Below, in pieces: positions 1-11,510 of a DNA stretch of 64,000 nt. The notes beneath the pieces are model-generated. The model saw only the letters and a program-made list of their open reading frames with translations. It had not been told where the DNA came from and made no database searches. Source of the DNA: Diatrype stigma. Its lineage: Eukaryota > Ascomycota > Sordariomycetes > Xylariales > Diatrypaceae. The stretch's first letter is position 1, and each line of letters opens with the position of its first letter. The DNA lies in the NCBI GenBank assembly GCA_022225965.2, contig JAKJXP020000064.1:186001-250000 (forward strand). Reading direction: 5' to 3'. The position numbers were made by a program, and so were the translations under genes.

Positions 1-215
1 TTTGCAGACATGTTCTTTTGTAGGTTGGCCAGGGTTGACCTCCTTGCATTATCTTTGCCCGACAGCCGGGAGCGCCATGATTGTGTGGTCGAGATACTAC
101 GCCTCGGACATAGTAAGGGCTGCAACGGTGATATTGGCGTTGGCCGTGTCGACCGTCGCAGCAGCAGCAGCATTGGCGATGAAAGGGGTTGCGACAAGCG
201 CATAAGGTCTGCCAT
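1..215 (-). CDS. N-terminal fragment of a probable mitochondrial protein, cut by the window edge
   Basis: On the minus strand an open frame starts at ATG 215-213 and stays open to the window edge, about 71 codons. The peptide begins MADLMRLSQPL and is rich in Arg, Ser and Leu with almost no acidic residues. It contains LLLLRRSTRP and then PRRSISTTQSWRSR, which is the style of a fungal mitochondrial presequence ending near an ISTT-type cleavage region. After that it turns hydrophilic (KDNARRSTLANLQKN). A second in-frame ATG lies at 203-201. A short pyrimidine/purine-rich tract lies just upstream. I do not recognise the mature protein; a mitochondrial ribosomal or import factor would fit but is only a guess. 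Only the N-terminus is present, so the reading rests on presequence character and the open frame. Confidence 0.5.
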   Translation of the reverse strand, partial: MADLMRLSQPLSSPMLLLLRRSTRPTPISPLQPLLCPRRSISTTQSWRSRLSGKDNARRSTLANLQKNMSA

Positions 216-2112
216 CTTCTCTCTCTCTCGTTCGGAGTGGTCAGAGGCTCAGAGCTGCCTGCGACTTTCGGATATATGCGTGCCCTAGATTGGGGGAGTG
301 ACTACGAAGCCATTGAGTCTTCTGGTGTTGTAGAAGTAGCTCCCCGCCTCGCGATCTCTAGATGTGAAGATGTGGAGATGCGACGGAGTCCGACAGCGCT
401 GCAGCTCAGGCAGGTTGCTTCAATTTACCTTAGCATAGTCGATGCGGCTTGTCTGGTTCGACCGTGGGGTCAATTCGAAAAAATATAACTGGAGCTTATG
501 CTCGGGGGCGCCCCTGTCCGTGTACGTACATACATCCATAGCTGCAGCTGACGAGGCTGGCCAATTACGAAGTAGAATGATGTCTTCATAAGAGAGCGCT
601 TTCTGTCATCTGGGTAGTATGTACATACATACAAGCTGCGTATCGTAGTAAGCCAATCAGATTAGCGTCATATATCATACCTACCTGCGCTTTCGTCCTG
701 GTTGCCGCGTATTGCTCTTGCGTTCGTTCACGGCATCTGTCATCCCGCCATCTGCCATCCCGCCATCGGCTCAGAGGCTTATTTACTACGTACCAAGGTA
801 GGTACCGTAGTATGTAGAAGAGAGACCAGTCAACAATCCGTGAAGGAGCTGCTGTCAAGATCTACTATATTAGACAGCCGCACTGAGCACCTAGAGATCT
901 GCGCAACCCCCCAAAGGCGTACATACCCGGTAGCTTATCAGAACTTTACCTAAATAGAGGCTAGAATCCGCATGAGAGCGACAATGACCTCACAGCTGTT
1001 GTAGTAGTAGCAGCAGGTTCAACTATAACTCCAATAACTCCAACTCCAACCCATCATCACCCATAACTCTCGAATCCCGCCATCCGCAACCCGTCCTGCC
1101 GCTCTGCCGCCATCGATGATTGCATCCGCGATTTAGTGCCTCTTTTCTCTCCCGTAAGTGCCCAATAGGTAAGCTCAGCTTACCTCTCCAAGCCCTCCTC
1201 AAGCCTGTCCCTCCGCCCGTAATATACGTCGTAACTTGTAATACGTAAGGTTGTATATGTACGTACGTACTATACGACCTGCCTACCTCCCAGTTCTGTC
1301 ATCCTACACACATCTTGACCATTACTTACTACATATACATGCAACCCTACCATACCATCCATATACGCACATACACTGGATAGTAGCACTTGGTTGACCT
1401 GCTTCAAGTATATTAGGTGTAGGAAACCCACACATTGCTATGCCCATGCCCACGTCCACACCCACGCCCACACCCATACCCGAGTCCACGTCCATGCCCG
1501 GCCGCACGTCGTTGTCCAACCTGACCTTACCTCACCTTTGCATTGCATCACCCTCTCTTATCTCGACTTGCCAAGGTCGCCCTTACCCTTGCAGCTATTA
1601 GCGGCTTATGTACGCGTTAGAAGACCTCGCAAGCTGGCCGGCTGTTCTCCATCCGTACATACATATACACGTACAGACCGTCCCCATATAGAGGGGGGCC
1701 CAGCTTCGGTCCTACCTAGGTATACTATATTATCTATATCTATATCTGTATACCTAACGTTGGACCTACCTGCGCTTGGCCGCCCATGAATGCATAAAGT
1801 TTCCTCTAAGCCAACTTACTACTTCATAAGGTCTCTTTCGTCGTCGATTTGACCAAGATATCCGTATACGTATAGTCCCACCTACCCGGTGTCCGACCCG
1901 ACCCCTCCTGTTCTTTCGCTGCTACCAGGTAGCTTTCGCTCCTTACGTTCTTGCCCGGCTGCTCACCTGTCTTCGGTTTCCACGCCCTGCTCGACTCAAC
2001 GCAGTTATTCCCAGCGGGACACTGATCCGAGTCCTTAGCTATTCTTCCTTGGCTTACTGCCCTCGAAGACCGTCCGTGACTGTCAGAACATCCTAGTAGG
2101 ACCCGCCGCTTG
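216..2112. promoter_or_regulatory. Divergent intergenic region between the left-edge gene and EOS1
   Basis: About 1.9 kb without a convincing gene; the short open frames have no recognisable domain or codon bias. It should hold the promoters of the left-edge gene (minus) and EOS1 (plus). Visible structure is simple: alternating TACGTACG-type runs near 1255-1272, CTCCAA/CTCCAAC runs near 1028-1052, a CCCACR hexanucleotide tract (listed separately) and a CCTACCTAGGTAT palindrome-like motif near 1711 that recurs elsewhere in the window. No TATA box stands out. Confidence 0.5.
1438..1502. repeat. Degenerate hexanucleotide microsatellite (CCCAYR/CCACGY type)
   Basis: A run of imperfect six-base units of the form CCCATG, CCCACG, TCCACA, CCCACG covers about 65 bases. 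It creates spurious His/Thr-rich or Val/Gly-Met-rich peptides on the two strands. No coding role is supported. Confidence 0.7.
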
Positions 2113-3036
2113 ATGGCCAAACCACCGCCGCCCCCGAACAGTAATGGCAGAACCGACCAGTCCAGCACAGCTGAGCCAGCTGGTCTAGACCATTCCCTCC
2201 TACAACCTCGCCTGGCTGTAGCCCTTGGTGTCCCGAGGCGGTGGCATCCATTCCTCATCGTTGCGCGGCTGCTGTCCGTCGTCCCTGCCCTATGGTGGGG
2301 CATGCGATGTGCTTTGCGATTCCTCTTCACGGAGTTCATATTATCAGATGGCCACAAGACAGCAGCCATGTCCGGGGAGGATAGCAGGCTCTTTCACGCC
2401 GAGAGCTCTTTGCGCTTGACCGAGACACTCCTTGCCATGGTTTGGGTACGCCCCCCCCCAACCCCCTCTCGTGCTTCAAACTGTAATGCTGTGAAGCTAT
2501 GTGCATCACAGACAAGCAAGCCACGTCTGCGACGTCCATGTAGTTCTAGAGTAGCCCTATACTGACCACATTCTTTCACTCCACAGTGCTGGGCCTCGGC
2601 ATACCTCGCCTATTTCTTCACCGACTGTCTGATGTCGCGGTGGCTGATCAACTACACGCCGCAAGCGACCATCGTGCGGCTCTTCACGCTCAGCTGCGTC
2701 TTCTCGTACACGACGTCGTGGATCGTGTACCTGACGGGGGCCTCGCGGGACCCGGGCCTGCTGCTCCCCGCGTGGATCAGCATCGCCTCCATCCTCACGG
2801 CCTGCTACCAGATCACCCAGCGCAAGATCAACATCCGCAAGGAGACCCGCCTCAGCGTCAGCATCTTCTCCTACTCCAGCTTCCTCAGCATGGTCGTCCT
2901 CCTCGTCCAGTCCCACTCCACCCGCGTCGACCACACCAGCATCCCCCTCTTCGCCCTCGCCGAGCGCGCCGGCGACCTGGCCGTCCGCCTCGCGGTCAAG
3001 ATCCTCGGCGTCACGAGGGAGGTCGACGGGCTGTAG
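2113..3036 (+). CDS. EOS1: EOS1-family N-glycosylation protein (ER membrane)
   Basis: Two exons, 2113-2445 and 2587-3036, with a phase-0 GT-AG intron of 141 bp; about 260 aa. EOS1-family proteins are ER multi-pass membrane proteins needed for normal N-glycosylation and oxidative-stress tolerance in yeast. The family core starts at LQPRLAVALGVPRRWHPFL (about residue 35). It continues with a hydrophobic stretch before WWGMRCALRFL, a junction reading MVW-CWASAYLAYFFTDCL, the signature MSRWLINYTPQATIVRL, then LPAWISIASILTACYQITQ and a last hydrophobic segment around SIFSYSSFLSMVVLL. The proline-rich N-terminus is low complexity. The ATG at 2113 is chosen because TGA at 2077-2079 closes the frame upstream. 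An A-rich tract follows the stop at about 3052. SUI1 lies convergent downstream. The family call rests on remembered family patterns; the splice sites are read directly. Confidence 0.85.
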
Positions 3037-4344
3037 GGCGGTAGGACTGTATAAAAAAAAGCAACAACCCAAATACAAACAAAATATGGCTTATATGGAT
3101 TTATACACGGCGTTCATAGGGATGGCGAATTTAGGAGTATATTTTATATGCACGGCACACTATTATCCGACTGAACGAATGGGTAGTTGGGATGAAACAG
3201 CACGGCACGGAACGGCGCTGTGGGCGAGATATGGCGAAATCATTATTCTTGTTTGTTTGCGTGTTTTGGGTTCCAAAATTTGCTGTATACATATACCCCC
3301 AGGCCTCTATCATATTTTCCCCTGTTGCTAGAGATATAACTTGTCTTGCCTTGTGTTTCCTGGTCTGGTCTGTTTGTTCACAGGTAGATTTCTAGGGCAA
3401 TAGATGAGAGATCAATCGGTCGCTATTTTGGGCATTCATGAGTTTTGTGACTGGACTGGACTGGATTCGTCTTGCCGCCTCGTCTCATCTCTTCTCTTTG
3501 GATGCAAATATAACACTCTGCGCTAAAACAGGATCCTGCCGTGTGGGATGGTGCGATGGCGGCGCTCTGATCAGTTTCCCCTTGGCTGGCTGGCATTTTG
3601 TTGCCTCAGTAGATAACTCACCTGTCGCCCATGTGAAGGATAATAGCTTAGGCAATGGTGGATGATAGTTGGAATAAAAGCAACCATGCTGTATTACTTC
3701 ACTAGTGGGCAGCATGCTGCTTGGGTTCATGATGAAGAACGCCTCATATAGATATCGAATTACTCCTATGAGATTATACCTTTGTCTAGAGGTCCATATG
3801 TATGTGGGAATAGCCATGGTTATAAGGGACCGCGAAGTTTCCAAGTTAGGAGAACCCTCATAATGCACTTTCTCAGATTCATTTCGGCATGACACGCGAA
3901 GGCTTCACCGAATAGCAGCGGATATATACGATCGTGGGTAATATGGTAGGTATTATTAGCTGATCTAATGCCAGGCCCGCAGAATCGAAACGAGGGTCTT
4001 GCAGGCTGGTAGCCATCCATACCACGTTTTCCATCAAATGTAGCAAAAGTCTATCCTCCGCATGGAATAGCCAGGAGTAGTCAGCTGTACTACGTCCTCC
4101 AAAAGACCAGATTGCTCTAACGAGGTCAACACAAAGGGTATCATGTCCTAACCATCCGTCTCAGAAACGCCTCGACTAACGTAAACGCGACCAGTTGGCT
4201 GTACGGTGCGATGGGGGCAGCTAGCGGTACATCCCGCGCCGTCGGGGCGCACAGCCCAGCACGAGCTTGATCATCTATACCGCGGACGCGTTCATGTAGT
4301 AGTCGAGAGGCCGCGTAACGGGATGGTATCGGGACAAGTCCAGC
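3037..4344. other. Convergent intergenic region, no gene seen
   Basis: About 1.3 kb between the 3' ends of EOS1 and SUI1. Open frames here, the longest about 136 codons on the minus strand, show no family motif, no splice-supported extension and poor codon bias. The first part is AT-rich 3'-UTR-like sequence. The last 250 bases before SUI1 are GC-richer but contain nothing I can name. Confidence 0.5.
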
Positions 4345-5106
4345 CTAGAAACCGTGGACCTTGATGGTCTTGGCGTCGAGCTCAAGGCCTTCCACCTTGT
4401 CAATGAGGAAGTCATGCACGTCCTTGCGCTGGTCTCCCTGCAGCTGGATCACCTCACCCATCTCACTGTCGTGAACAGTGGTGCCATTGCAGGCTGCACC
4501 GACGAACCGTATTAGTAACCTGGTGGTGGAAAGAGAGATTGTCTGAGCAATATAGTAGCAACGTACCAAACTTCTTCTTGATGACCTTCAGAATCTTACG
4601 TTGATCGAACTTCTTGGGCAAGCCCTGAACCGTGGTCAAGGTCTTACGTCCATTTCGCTCTGCAATGAGTTTGGTTAGGTATGTATGCTCGAATGACGCA
4701 AGCGATAGCCAGGATCAGGAAGGAGGGGTTGGGGCCCAATTGCGAAGAACACCCCGGAAGCACGTTCCTCTTTGCGTATCAAGGGGTGACGACGATGGCT
4801 CAAGGTGTGGAGAAGGTGTGGGTATGCAGGTATAAACATACGTTGGATACGAATATGGATGTAATTTTGCGCCTGTTTGGATTGTCCAGTATCCTCGTCG
4901 GCTTCGGCGAAGGGGTCTGTGGTAGTTGCGTGTTAGTCATGACGGTCCATTGCTACAATGCTGTCGAGATGGACTCGAGAAACGCGGTGGCCGTGTTGTT
5001 TGTGACAGACACAACGGCAAAGAACCAGGTTGATTGGTGCTTTGAGGGAGAAGCAGAAGGGATGGAGGTCAGGCTTACCGTAGGTCTTGAGGTTTTCGAT
5101 TGACAT
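4345..5106 (-). CDS. SUI1: Translation initiation factor eIF1 (SUI1)
   Basis: Four exons on the minus strand: 5106-5079, 4916-4842, 4659-4567 and 4493-4345; 114 aa, the usual size. eIF1 binds the 40S subunit near the P site and enforces start-codon selection. The spliced protein begins MSIENLKTYDPFAEAD. It contains the SUI1 domain from about residue 27 (IHIRIQQRNGRKTLTTVQG, LPKKFDQRKILKVIKKKF), then ACNGT, MGEVIQLQGDQRKDV, and ends LELDAKTIKVHGF. All three introns have GT-AG ends and the last has a clear CTAAT branch site. Codons split at the junctions (G/AC, C/AG, G/CC) restore the conserved residues exactly, which fixes the model. A pyrimidine-rich tract on the coding strand about 260-370 bases upstream suits a highly expressed translation gene. 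Confidence 0.97.
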
Positions 5107-6404
5107 AAACTCGAGTTTACCGGGTGACTTGGGGAAAAGGGTTGTTGTTTGGGGGGGTTTAGAAGACAGCGACCGACTATTGTCTCGCTGGGTTCGTTCC
5201 TATGGATGATAGCCGAGATGCTAGATGGTCTGATGAAGAGTAGAGAGTGTTTGATGGAGATAGAAAAGATGCGGACAGAGAGAGAGCCTTGCGGATGCAG
5301 TGGTAGTTGTATTTGTTGGGTGAAAAGGCGGACTGACGTTGCAGATGGATAGAATGCGGGAAAGATTGCTTAAATGAAGTCGGTGGTGGTGGAGGGTGGA
5401 GGACGGAGGGTCGAGAGTGGAGAGTCGGGTGCAGGTGGAAAGGGAAAGGTGGAGAGGTGGGAGGGATGACGGGAGAAGGCAAAAGAGGCGAGGCGCACTG
5501 GCGCATTGGCGCACTGGCACTGGCACTGGCACACTGACGCGCTGATTTGATTGACCCAACTGCCCAACTGGACCGGGGACCTCCCCCCAGTGCTGGATCA
5601 AGTGCTGGAGGTGAGGGGCAACCTCGAACAGTGAATGGCTGAATGGCAGTTCTTTGAACCCAACCCGCTGTGGCTGTATGGTACCATCACCACATACATA
5701 CATACAATAAGGTCAGGAGGTACTGCCCTGTGTACCTACTTTCTCGGTCTTTCTTAGCCAACCTAACTTAGATAGATAGGGCCCAGCCTATTGTTACCGT
5801 ACTTTTGGTGGCTTTTGTGCCTGTGACCGCCGCTTCGATCATGGATGATGTACTTTCCATAGCGGGAAAAGTTTCCACCTTGAAGTACCGAGTTACATTC
5901 TATCATGTACTTACCTCACATCCAAATACCTACACACATACATGTATACTGCAAGTCCCACTGTTCTTTCGGGTGAGAATGCCACTTGTGATAAATTGTG
6001 GCTGTAAACTTGGCCCTCATCGGGACTGACTCCCACCCATTGCCCAAGGCCCAGGGAAGTGCATTACGATGTTACGACAATTCATACTTCGTAATGATAC
6101 CGCGTACTTTTTGCTTCGGTGTCTAGTTACTCAGGCCACCTAAAACCATTCGTTCTACTGGACTGCGGGATTGCGACTTACAGGTTACATACCTAGGTAC
6201 AATGCACTGATGCATTGCATGACACCACATACTGTCTCTCGATTCCTGTGCATGTGGCCATCATCTTGTTCTAGAAGTCTCAAGGCCTTCTAGAACACCG
6301 GGAGCAATAGAATCATCCAGAGAGCTTGGCTGGTTCGATTGACACCCTTGTTGGTATTTGCGACACCACCTCCAGCCTATCAAAAACGATCACACAATCA
6401 AGCC
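5107..6404. promoter_or_regulatory. Divergent promoter region of SUI1 (-) and TRM44 (+)
   Basis: About 1.3 kb shared by two divergent housekeeping genes. From about 5360 to 5480 the minus (SUI1-sense) strand is strongly pyrimidine-rich. At 5493-5544 there is a degenerate 6-8 base tandem of GCGCACTG and GCACTG units. Further right are TACATACATACA (near 5693) and CACACATACATGTATA runs. No protein-coding exon is supported; the reading frames here are low-complexity artefacts. Confidence 0.5.
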
Positions 6405-7910
6405 ATGGCTTTTGCGCCGACAGAGTTTGCAAGCGATGCGCCGAGCCTGATCGAGGATCTCTCGGGCTCACGATGGGAGCCGCTACTCCAAAACCCATGC
6501 ACCTTTGGGCCAGATACATTTTCCAAAGTCATGATGAACTTCATCCGCAATCCGAACTTAAACTCTAGTTGGTTGTTCCGCGCCGATATTCTCCTGGAGC
6601 AAGATCCGGGCCAGGAGAGACCCCCTGAGCCTACCCCTTTAGAGCCGGTTCTCGTGCACTTCCGGGGCTTTCAAATGGACAAGATCCTGATACGAAAGTT
6701 GATCCCTAGGAATACCTTAAGAGACAAACCGTTGGATCAGACGTGTTTGCTATATCATGCCTCTGGGCTAGATGAGGTAAGGAGGTCACTGGTTGTGTAT
6801 ATACCACACCTCACTTCTCCATCCGATATGCCATTTTACCATCCAAGCATTCAGGGCTTGGCTTTTCTTCATGAGTGGAATGTTGGTAGCAATGAAGGCA
6901 CCATCTCTATACACTTCCATTTCTTCGATGGCCATCGTGAGTCACCGGACCATGGTGAGTCACTGAAGTTAGCACGAACGGGTCTCAATCTCCTGTCTAT
7001 CCTACACAAGCATGGAGAAGGGACCAAGGCTGGTTACGTGAAGAGAGTTCATCATGATACCATCGTTCCTCAAGTTGAGCTACAGAACACTTATGCTACA
7101 CTTAAGAAGAAATACGCTCGTCATCTCTTGGAGACTTGGGCCGAGGTCACGGATCCCACCAAGCATATATTCGAGGATTTATCAATTGCAGCCTTCCTCA
7201 TCGAGCTGTGGCGTCAGATGTATGGGGCATCAGAGTTTCCAGGCTTTGTAGATATCGGATGTGGCAATGGACTTCTTGTCCACATACTTCGAAAAGAAGG
7301 ATACCAAGGCTGGGGGTTCGATGCAAGAGAACGCAAGTCATGGGCTAATTACAACACGGGCACAGACGCATCACAAGATGACGTGTCCCTCCGACAACAT
7401 ATCCTTTTACCATCCGTCATACCAAGCAGCTCAGAAGTGGAAGATGAGATTGCAAGGGACACGGATATTAGCGAAGGCAGCAAAATGATTCACAACGGTG
7501 TATTTCCAAAAGGCACATTTATCGTCTCAAATCACGCGGATGAGCTGACTCCATGGACACCCATTCTTGCAGCGATATCGGATTGCCCCTTTATCATGAT
7601 CCCCTGCTGCAGCCATGATCTCACGGGGGCAAGATTCAGAGCGCCGGCCCCTAAAATCAAGGGGAAGTCGCCATCAGCTTACTCGTCTTTGGTCGAATGG
7701 GTGACGCATATTGCGAGGGACTGTGGGTGGGAGTTGGAGAAGGAGATGTTAAGAATACCGAGCACGAGGAATACTGGATTAGTAGGAAGAAAGAGGGTTG
7801 ATGGTCATTCTCCCGTGAACATACCAGAGATCATAGCAAAATACGGAGGTACAGAAGGATACGTAGACAACGTGATGAAGCTCGTCAAAACAGACCCGCG
7901 CGGTCATTGA
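6405..7910 (+). CDS. TRM44: tRNA (uracil-2'-O)-methyltransferase Trm44
   Basis: Single exon, 501 aa, from ATG 6405 (context CAAGCCATGG) to TGA 7908-7910. The frame extends upstream only through non-ATG codons. Trm44 uses S-adenosylmethionine to 2'-O-methylate U44 in the variable arm of tRNA-Ser. The SAM-binding motif I is FVDIGCGNGLLVHIL at about residues 281-295, followed by GWGFDARERKSW (motif II acidic residue). Later come FIVSNHADELTPWTPILAA and PFIMIPCCSHDLTGARF, the cysteine/histidine segment typical of this family. The N-terminal half (residues 1-270) is the family-specific extension. It precedes SEC21 in tandem with 539 bases between them. One substrate class of the enzyme, tRNA-Ser(GCU), is encoded at 50,772 in this window, probably by coincidence. 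Confidence 0.9.
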   Translation: MAFAPTEFASDAPSLIEDLSGSRWEPLLQNPCTFGPDTFSKVMMNFIRNPNLNSSWLFRADILLEQDPGQERPPEPTPLEPVLVHFRGFQMDKILIRKLIPRNTLRDKPLDQTCLLYHASGLDEVRRSLVVYIPHLTSPSDMPFYHPSIQGLAFLHEWNVGSNEGTISIHFHFFDGHRESPDHGESLKLARTGLNLLSILHKHGEGTKAGYVKRVHHDTIVPQVELQNTYATLKKKYARHLLETWAEVTDPTKHIFEDLSIAAFLIELWRQMYGASEFPGFVDIGCGNGLLVHILRKEGYQGWGFDARERKSWANYNTGTDASQDDVSLRQHILLPSVIPSSSEVEDEIARDTDISEGSKMIHNGVFPKGTFIVSNHADELTPWTPILAAISDCPFIMIPCCSHDLTGARFRAPAPKIKGKSPSAYSSLVEWVTHIARDCGWELEKEMLRIPSTRNTGLVGRKRVDGHSPVNIPEIIAKYGGTEGYVDNVMKLVKTDPRGH

Positions 7911-8449
7911 AATCAGAAATATTCAAATACATGCCCACCTAGATATCTGCCTACCTACTTACGGCAACAACAATTACTACGACGTAACAATAGGAGGTTG
8001 TATTGGTTGCAGAGGATGTCACGTGGAATACAGATACAGCGTTGGTGGGGGCCTATTGTGGATTACATGGCCTGAATGTCTGACCAAACAGCGGCTGAAT
8101 GGCTACGAAGCCTGGAAGTGCAGTCAGCTACTTACAGTAGGTATTGTACATATAATACATACAGCTACATGCATTAGGCGCTAAGTTTCACACTCGGGCA
8201 AGTACCGACCAACAAAGTATAGTTTAGGATAGTTTAGGTAGCTAAAGTTGGAAGTTAGGGGCTTCCTGGGGGCCCTGCCTCCCTGACGCAGCACAGAGAA
8301 TTGGACAACGTCGCTCTAAATTCCATGTAAGTTTATCGTGTGCTGGCGTGGAATTGAGCCGATCCCCAATTCAACGACGCCAACTCCATCTTCCCTTGAG
8401 CTTCAGCTTCTCTTTCTTCCCCGAACCACCAGCCGACTCCCTGCCCAGT
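7911..8449. promoter_or_regulatory. TRM44-SEC21 intergenic and SEC21 5' region
   Basis: About 540 bases. It contains a TTAGGATAGTTTAGGTAG stretch near 8223-8240 and a CT-rich leader (TTCAGCTTCTCTTTCTTCC) near 8402 just before the SEC21 start, typical of fungal 5' leaders. No gene seen. Confidence 0.5.
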
Positions 8450-11400
8450 ATGAGTTACGGCAAGAAAGACGAAGATGCGGACCTTGGCCTGGTCAAGGTC
8501 GATCGCACCCAGGTCTTCCAAGAAGGTACCAACCGCCCTTTCGCCCTGCCATCACCCATTACCGACATTGTCACCACCGGCATTGTCACCACCGACATTG
8601 TCACCACCGGCATTGCCACCACCGGCGTCCTCTGCTAACTGCTTCTCAGCTCGGCTTTTCAACAGCTCCCCGATCCAGCCTCGAAGATGTCGCATCCTCC
8701 TAACAAAGATCGCCCTCCTCCTGTATACGGGCGAGAAGTTCCCGACAAATGAAGCCACCACCCTGTTCTTCGGCATATCGAAGCTGTTCCAGAACAAAGA
8801 TGCCAGCTTGCGGCAGATGGTCCACCTTGTCATCAAGGAGCTCGCCAACTCGGCCGAGGATATTATCATGGTTACGAGCACGATAATGAAGGACACAGGC
8901 GGCAGTACCGATGCGATATACAGGCCCAATGCCATCCGTGCTCTTTGCCGCATTATCGATGTGCGTCCTAATCCTAAGAATACGGCGGCCTGTCTATCGC
9001 CAATGCAAATTCGCTGACGTGTCCCAGGCCACTACTGTCCAATCCATCGAGCGTGTCATGAAGACGGCTATAGTCGACAAGAACCCTTCCGTCTCCTCTG
9101 CCGCCCTCGTATCCTCCTACCACCTTCTCCCCATCGCCAAAGATGTCGTCAGGAGGTGGCAGTCCGAAACCCAAGAGGCCGCTGCTTCCACCAAATCCTC
9201 CGGTGGCTTCTCCCTCGGCTTCTCGTCCCATTCCGGCTCGCTGCCTATGAACAACTCCACCATGACCCAATACCACGCGATTGGTTTGTTATATTCCATG
9301 CGATCACACGACAGGATGGCCCTCGTCAAGATGGTGCAACAATTCGGTGCAGCTGGTGCCGTCAAGAGCCCTGCTGCTATCGTGATGCTGGTTCGATTAG
9401 CTGCGCAGCTGGCTGAGGAGGACCAGTCGCTAAGGAGGCCCATGATGCAGCTGCTTGACGGCTGGTTAAGACACAAGAGCGAGATGGTGAACTTCGAGGC
9501 CGCGAAGGCCATTTGCGATATGAGGGACGTCACCGATGCCGAGGTCACCCAGGCCGTTCATGTCCTGCAGCTATTCCTCTCGTCACCGCGCGCCGTCACC
9601 AAATTTGCTGCCCTCCGAATCCTTCACAACTTCGCTTCCTTCAAGCCTCAAGCAGTCAATGTCTGCAACCCTGATATCGAGGCTCTCATCTCGAATAGCA
9701 ACCGATCCATTGCCACCTTCGCCATCACTACGCTCCTGAAGACCGGCAACGAGGCCAGCGTTGATCGCCTCATGAAGCAGATTTCCGGATTTATGTCCGA
9801 AATCACCGACGAGTTTAAGATCACTATTGTGGAGGCTATTCGAACATTATGCTTAAAGTTCCCCAACAAGCAGGCAGGCATGCTGGCCTTCCTTAGCGGC
9901 ATCTTACGTGACGAGGGTGGCTACGAGTTCAAGCGCGCTGTGGTCGAGAGCATGTTTGACCTGATCAAGTTCGTGCCCGACTCCAAAGAAGACGCCCTGG
10001 CCCACCTGTGCGAATTTATCGAAGACTGCGAGTTCACGAAATTGGCAGTCCGCATCCTCCATCTGCTAGGTCTAGAAGGTCCTAAGACTTCTCAGCCTAC
10101 CAAGTACATTCGGTACATCTACAACCGTGTTGTACTGGAAAATGCCATTGTACGAGCTGCTGCTGTGACTGCCCTCGCTAAATTTGGCGTTGGGCAAAAG
10201 GACCCAGAGGTCAAGCGAAGTGTGGATGTTCTTCTAACACGGTGCCTCGATGACGTGGACGACGAAGTCCGTGACCGTGCGGCTCTCAACTTGAGATTAA
10301 TGCACGAGGAAGACGATCTTGGCGAGCGCTTCATTAAGAACGGTATGTTCCTTTCGGCTTTGGAGATCAACCTATGGTGTTCTAACGTAGGATTCAGAAA
10401 ATATGTACGCTCTCCCATACTTCGAGCATCAACTGGTTATGTACGTGACGTCAGAAGACAAGTCGGTATTCGGCAATGCCTTCGATATTAGCAGCATTCC
10501 GATTGTCACTCGAGAGCAAGCAGATGCAGAGGATCGGACAAAGAAGCTTACTGCTACGGCGCCGTCTCTCAAGCCACCAAAGACTGGTCCAACCAAGGCC
10601 GCCCAGTCGGGTGCAGAGGCGCAGGCATCTGCGGCCGCGGCCGCGGCCAAGGTTGCCGAGGAGCTCCTGTCGATCCCAGAAATAAAGGAGTTCGGCAGTG
10701 TTCTCAAGTCATCCCCGGTTGTTGAGTTGACAGAAGCAGAGACCGAATATGTCGTCACAGTTGTCAAGCATATCTTCAAGGCGCACATTCTTCTCCAGTT
10801 CGAGATCAAGAATACCCTCCCAGCCACAGTACTCGAGAATGTTTCTGTAGTAGCCGCACCTTCGGAGGAGGAGGAATTGGAAGAAGTCTTTATCATACCA
10901 GCCGAGAAGCTCCCTACTGATGAGCCCGGCAAGGTGTACGTTGCGTTCAAGAAGGCTAATGGCGAAGGCTCGCTGCCCACTAGCTCATTCTCCAACGTCC
11001 TCAAATTCACCAGCAAGGAGATTGACCCCACGACGAACGAGCCCGAGGACTCTGGCTACGATGATGAATACGAAGTGGGAGACTTCGAGCTCACTGGTAG
11101 CGACTATGTTATCCCTACGTATGCTGGAAACTACAACCACCTATGGGAGTCTGTTGGTGCCGCTGGAGAGGAAGCTCAAGAAACGCTGCAGCTATCCGGA
11201 ACCAACAGCATCGCCGGTATGTTTTCATTACTCCTGCTCGAATTCTAGTGACAATTCATGCTGATAACCCTGAACAGAAGCTACAGAACAATTAATCAAG
11301 GCCCTTTCCCTGCAGCCTCTGGAAGGCACGGACGTGCCCGTCAGCCAGACTTCCCATCAGCTCAAGCTGTTGGGCAAGACGGTCAGCGGCGGGAAGGTCG

Positions 11401-11510
11401 TGGCCAATGTCCGGATGGTGTATTCCTCGAAATCGGGTGTTACGACCAAGATCGTGGTGCGCAGCGAGGAGGAGAATGTGGCTGCCATGGTAGCGGCATC
11501 GGTCGCGTAA
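8450..11510 (+). CDS. SEC21: Coatomer subunit gamma (gamma-COP)
   Basis: Five exons: 8450-8525, 8650-8960, 9028-10342, 10398-11216 and 11278-11510; 917 aa, normal for gamma-COP. It is the large F-subcomplex subunit of the COPI coat, which binds Arf1 and dilysine cargo for Golgi-to-ER transport. The start MSYGKKDEDADLGLVKVDRT leads through the junction VFQEA/RLFNSSPI to the adaptin-like alpha-solenoid (RRCRILLTKIALLLYTGEKF, TLFFGISKLFQNKDASLRQ). It then runs into long HEAT-type repeats to about residue 560, an Ala-rich hinge (AAAAAAKVAEELLS) and the C-terminal appendage (VVKHIFKAHILLQFEIKNT to the end). Every junction restores a conserved residue. Intron 1 carries a 15-bp minisatellite. The downstream neighbour ERF2 is convergent. 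Confidence 0.97.
8564..8626. repeat. 15-bp minisatellite inside SEC21 intron 1
   Basis: Four tandem copies of the 15-base unit GRCATTGTCACCACC fill half of the 124-base first intron of SEC21. The unit is a multiple of three and contains no stop, so the intron reads open in one frame. The conserved protein sequence across the junction shows it is spliced out. Confidence 0.9.
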
